NCBI RefSeq assembly: GCF_947495255.1
Contig: NZ_CANLYI010000014.1
Coordinates: 1-64,000, forward strand
Source: an uncultured Winogradskyella sp.
Lineage (GTDB): Bacteria > Bacteroidota > Bacteroidia > Flavobacteriales > Flavobacteriaceae
DNA length: 64,000 nt
Reading direction: 5' to 3'
Below, one piece after another: positions 62,029-64,000 of this stretch. The position numbers and the translations under genes are program-made. Every line of letters starts with the position of its first letter. Position 1 is the first letter of the stretch. The notes below the pieces were generated by a model, which was not told where the DNA came from, made no database searches, and saw only the letters and a program-made list of their open reading frames with translations.

Positions 62029-63072
62029 ATGTTAGAACAAAGACGAACAACTAACATTTTATTGTTAATTATAGTAGTTCCTTTAGTATTTTATTTATTA
62101 AAGATTCTTTCTTTTATATTTATTCCATTGATATTTTCAATGTTTATAGCCTTATTATTCTTGCCAATAATGCGTTGGTTGGGAAGGCGAAAAATACCTA
62201 AGGTTATAAGTATCATAATAGTACTGTTGCTAGTTGCAATAGGACTGAAAATTGGAGTAGAATTAATTCAATTATCTAGTAAGCAAATTCTAGCAAATAA
62301 CACTGAGTTTCTATCAAAAGCCGAGTTAAAGCTTGCAGACCTTAAAGTCTACTTGTTTGATAATTTTGGGATAGCTTTTGAACAAGAACATAGTTTTATT
62401 GGGCAATTCTTTCAAAAAGAGAATTTAGGTTCTACATTAGGTTTTTTAAATTCATTTTTAACAGGTCTACTAATGACTGTTTTCTTTGTAGTGCTTTGGT
62501 TAGCAGAGTCTATTAATGTGCATAAATTATTAAATAATACTATCCTTAAGCGTAAGCATACGTCTGTAAAAACCTTTATGAAAATTGAAAATGACCTTAT
62601 TAAATTCATTAAGGTTAAATTTTTAGTTAGTGCATTAACAGGTTTATTTACAGGATTAATGTGTGTGTTTTTCGATGTTAGCTTTCCTATATTTTGGGGA
62701 TTATTCGCGTTCGCCATTAACTTCGTTCAAATGGTTGGTTCATTTATATCAGTCATATTATTGTCAATTTTTGCATTTGTAGAACTAGATCCTACGAGTA
62801 CCTTATTTTTCTTCATTCTTGCAATTTCAATGGTACAAGTTACATTTGGTGCTATTTTAGAACCAATTTTTATGGGTAAATCTTTTTCTATCAATGTTAT
62901 TGCAGTTTTAGTAATGCTCATGTTTTGGGGTTTCCTATGGGGAATTCCGGGTTTAATTATGGCAATTCCAATTACTGTATTCATTAAAATTATTTTAGAA
63001 CAGTTTGAAAGTACTAAGCTTATTGCTAGTTTGTTGTCTGGGAATCAGACAGGGCTAGATAAAGGGCTCTAG
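62029..63072 (+). CDS. AI-2E family (PerM-like) transporter
   Basis: A 347-residue membrane protein with about seven helices: two at 10-60, a soluble section (about 75-135), helices from about 140, and the family C-terminal stretch GAILEPIFMGKSFSINVIAVL followed by WGFLWGIPGLIMAIP. The family was named for autoinducer-2 export but covers varied permeases. ATG 62029 is chosen over a TTG at 61999 that overlaps the -7 element. Confidence 0.9.
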   Translation: MLEQRRTTNILLLIIVVPLVFYLLKILSFIFIPLIFSMFIALLFLPIMRWLGRRKIPKVISIIIVLLLVAIGLKIGVELIQLSSKQILANNTEFLSKAELKLADLKVYLFDNFGIAFEQEHSFIGQFFQKENLGSTLGFLNSFLTGLLMTVFFVVLWLAESINVHKLLNNTILKRKHTSVKTFMKIENDLIKFIKVKFLVSALTGLFTGLMCVFFDVSFPIFWGLFAFAINFVQMVGSFISVILLSIFAFVELDPTSTLFFFILAISMVQVTFGAILEPIFMGKSFSINVIAVLVMLMFWGFLWGIPGLIMAIPITVFIKIILEQFESTKLIASLLSGNQTGLDKGL

Positions 63073-63185
63073 ATTTAACGAAAGTTTATATATAGTATTT
63101 ATTTCTTCAGTTTTATTAGCTCTTAAAAGAATGATAAATTCATTCTAAATGGACTAAATAATCGTTATATTTCGTTTTAATATTA

Positions 63186-64000
63186 ATGAACTTGAAAAAA
63201 ATAATCATAATCTGCTTTGCGTTACTTTTAAGTATGAAAACTTATGCGTCTTATATTTTAATTCCAATGGATTCTGAGACGCAAGAAAATCACTTAAAAG
63301 CTTATGGAGTTACATATTGGACGCTAGAGCGAGAACTAAAAGTGAAATGGTTACTTAATTATCGAGGAGGTTCATTTTTATTACCAGATGCTGAGATTAT
63401 TCAACGTGAATGCCAGATTAGAGGTGTTTCATTTGAAGTGATTTCAGATGCTAAGGCAGCTCAAATATTAGAAGATATTGCTAGTCCTTCTGTTAATCAA
63501 GAAGCTGTTGTTTTAGAAAAAGCACCTAAAATAGCTGTTTATACGCCTAATGGAAAACAGCCTTGGGATGATGCAGTAACCATGGTTTTAACCTATGCTG
63601 AAATTCCATATGAAACCATTTATGATGAAGAGGTTTTAAATGATGAGCTTTTACTCTATGATTGGTTGCACTTACATCACGAAGATTTTACTGGCCAATA
63701 CGGAAAGTTTTATAGAACCTATCGTTCTGCAGCATGGTATATAGAAGAAAAGAATAATGCAGAAGCATTAGCAAAGAAATTAGGCTATTCTAAAGTTTCT
63801 GAGGAGAAATTAGCCGTTGCTTTAAAAATAAGAGATTATGTTGTAGGAGGTGGTTTTATGTTTGCCATGTGTTCTGCAACTGATAGTTTTGATATTGCAT
63901 TGTCAGCAGAAGGTGTTGATATTTGTGAACCTATGTTTGATGGAGATGCCAGTGACCCTAGTTATCAAAGTAAAATTGATTTTACACCAACCTTCGCCTT
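63186..64000 (+). CDS. Conserved secreted protein (often labelled asparagine synthetase B), truncated by window end
   Basis: The frame opens at ATG 63186 and runs open to the window edge (271 codons). Signal peptide of about 20 residues (MNLKKIIIICFALLL, SMKTYAS), then SYILIPMDSETQENHLKAYGV. It contains LNYRGGSFLLPD and LLLYDWLHLHHEDFTGQYGKF, with VVGGGFMFAMCSATDSFDIAL nearby. From memory this matches Bacteroidota proteins labelled asparagine synthetase B, but no synthetase motif is visible, so that label is doubtful; the GGGFMFAMCSA segment resembles a glutamine-amidotransferase-like fold. Confidence 0.75.
   Translation, partial: MNLKKIIIICFALLLSMKTYASYILIPMDSETQENHLKAYGVTYWTLERELKVKWLLNYRGGSFLLPDAEIIQRECQIRGVSFEVISDAKAAQILEDIASPSVNQEAVVLEKAPKIAVYTPNGKQPWDDAVTMVLTYAEIPYETIYDEEVLNDELLLYDWLHLHHEDFTGQYGKFYRTYRSAAWYIEEKNNAEALAKKLGYSKVSEEKLAVALKIRDYVVGGGFMFAMCSATDSFDIALSAEGVDICEPMFDGDASDPSYQSKIDFTPTFA

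Overview
The window is low-GC chromosomal DNA from a marine-type member of the Flavobacteriaceae (Bacteroidota). Supporting signs are the -7 promoter motif TAnnTTTG before most genes, many lipoproteins with an SCSSDDD-type start, DUF1573, imelysin and DUF4856 proteins, a two-gene transketolase, a mitochondrial-type aconitase beside AcnB, and a zeaxanthin-type carotenoid cluster. The genus cannot be fixed from sequence alone.

The left end (1-5715) is the most unusual part. Four copies of a ~140 bp imperfect palindrome separate five single- or two-gene units, all on the - strand. A XerC/D-like tyrosine recombinase is transcribed divergently at the right end. Each unit starts with a short GTT-led sequence and ends with its reverse complement, so a circularised unit would rebuild one symmetric site. 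The distance across each site is constant (122-123 bp), a central hairpin covaries, genes fill their units almost exactly, and a promoter fires into the array from beside the recombinase. This is the topology of an integron (integrase, attI, Pc, attC-bounded cassettes). However, the repeats do not fit the RYYYAAC/GTTRRRY consensus, and the recombinase seems to lack the IntI-specific insertion. Cassette cargo is a DUF262/nucleotidyltransferase pair (possible defence) plus small lipoproteins and envelope proteins.

From 5.7 to 21.6 kb there are mostly housekeeping genes: redoxin, CsaA-like protein, DUF3276 protein, ABC exporter, branched-chain amino acid dehydrogenase, NusB, DUF1573 lipoprotein, YajC, PepT, universal stress protein, PyrD, LysE exporter and HMG-CoA lyase. 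Among them is an M50-like membrane protein broken by an in-frame TAG. From 21.8 to 28.0 kb lies a probable metal-uptake locus (DUF4856 lipoprotein, imelysin-like lipoprotein, HTTM protein, FecA-like TonB receptor) headed by a large palindromic operator candidate.

From 28 to 45 kb come GuaB, lycopene cyclase, three consecutive PpiC/SurA-type foldases with MoxR, two unrelated aconitases in tandem, a Crp/Fnr regulator and a TlpA-like redoxin. At 45.4-49.1 kb the crtZ-crtB-crtI genes lie behind a MerR regulator that carries both hallmark motifs of CarH-type B12 photoreceptors, suggesting light control of pigment synthesis. One tRNA-Leu and two identical tRNA-Lys genes follow.

From 50 to 64 kb are AroK, a PRTase, a TPMT-like methyltransferase, an Hsp15-type protein, an FKBP lipoprotein, transketolase halves, Tgt, an LptF/G permease, an EamA transporter, AccA, DnaB, an AI-2E family permease and a truncated conserved secreted protein.
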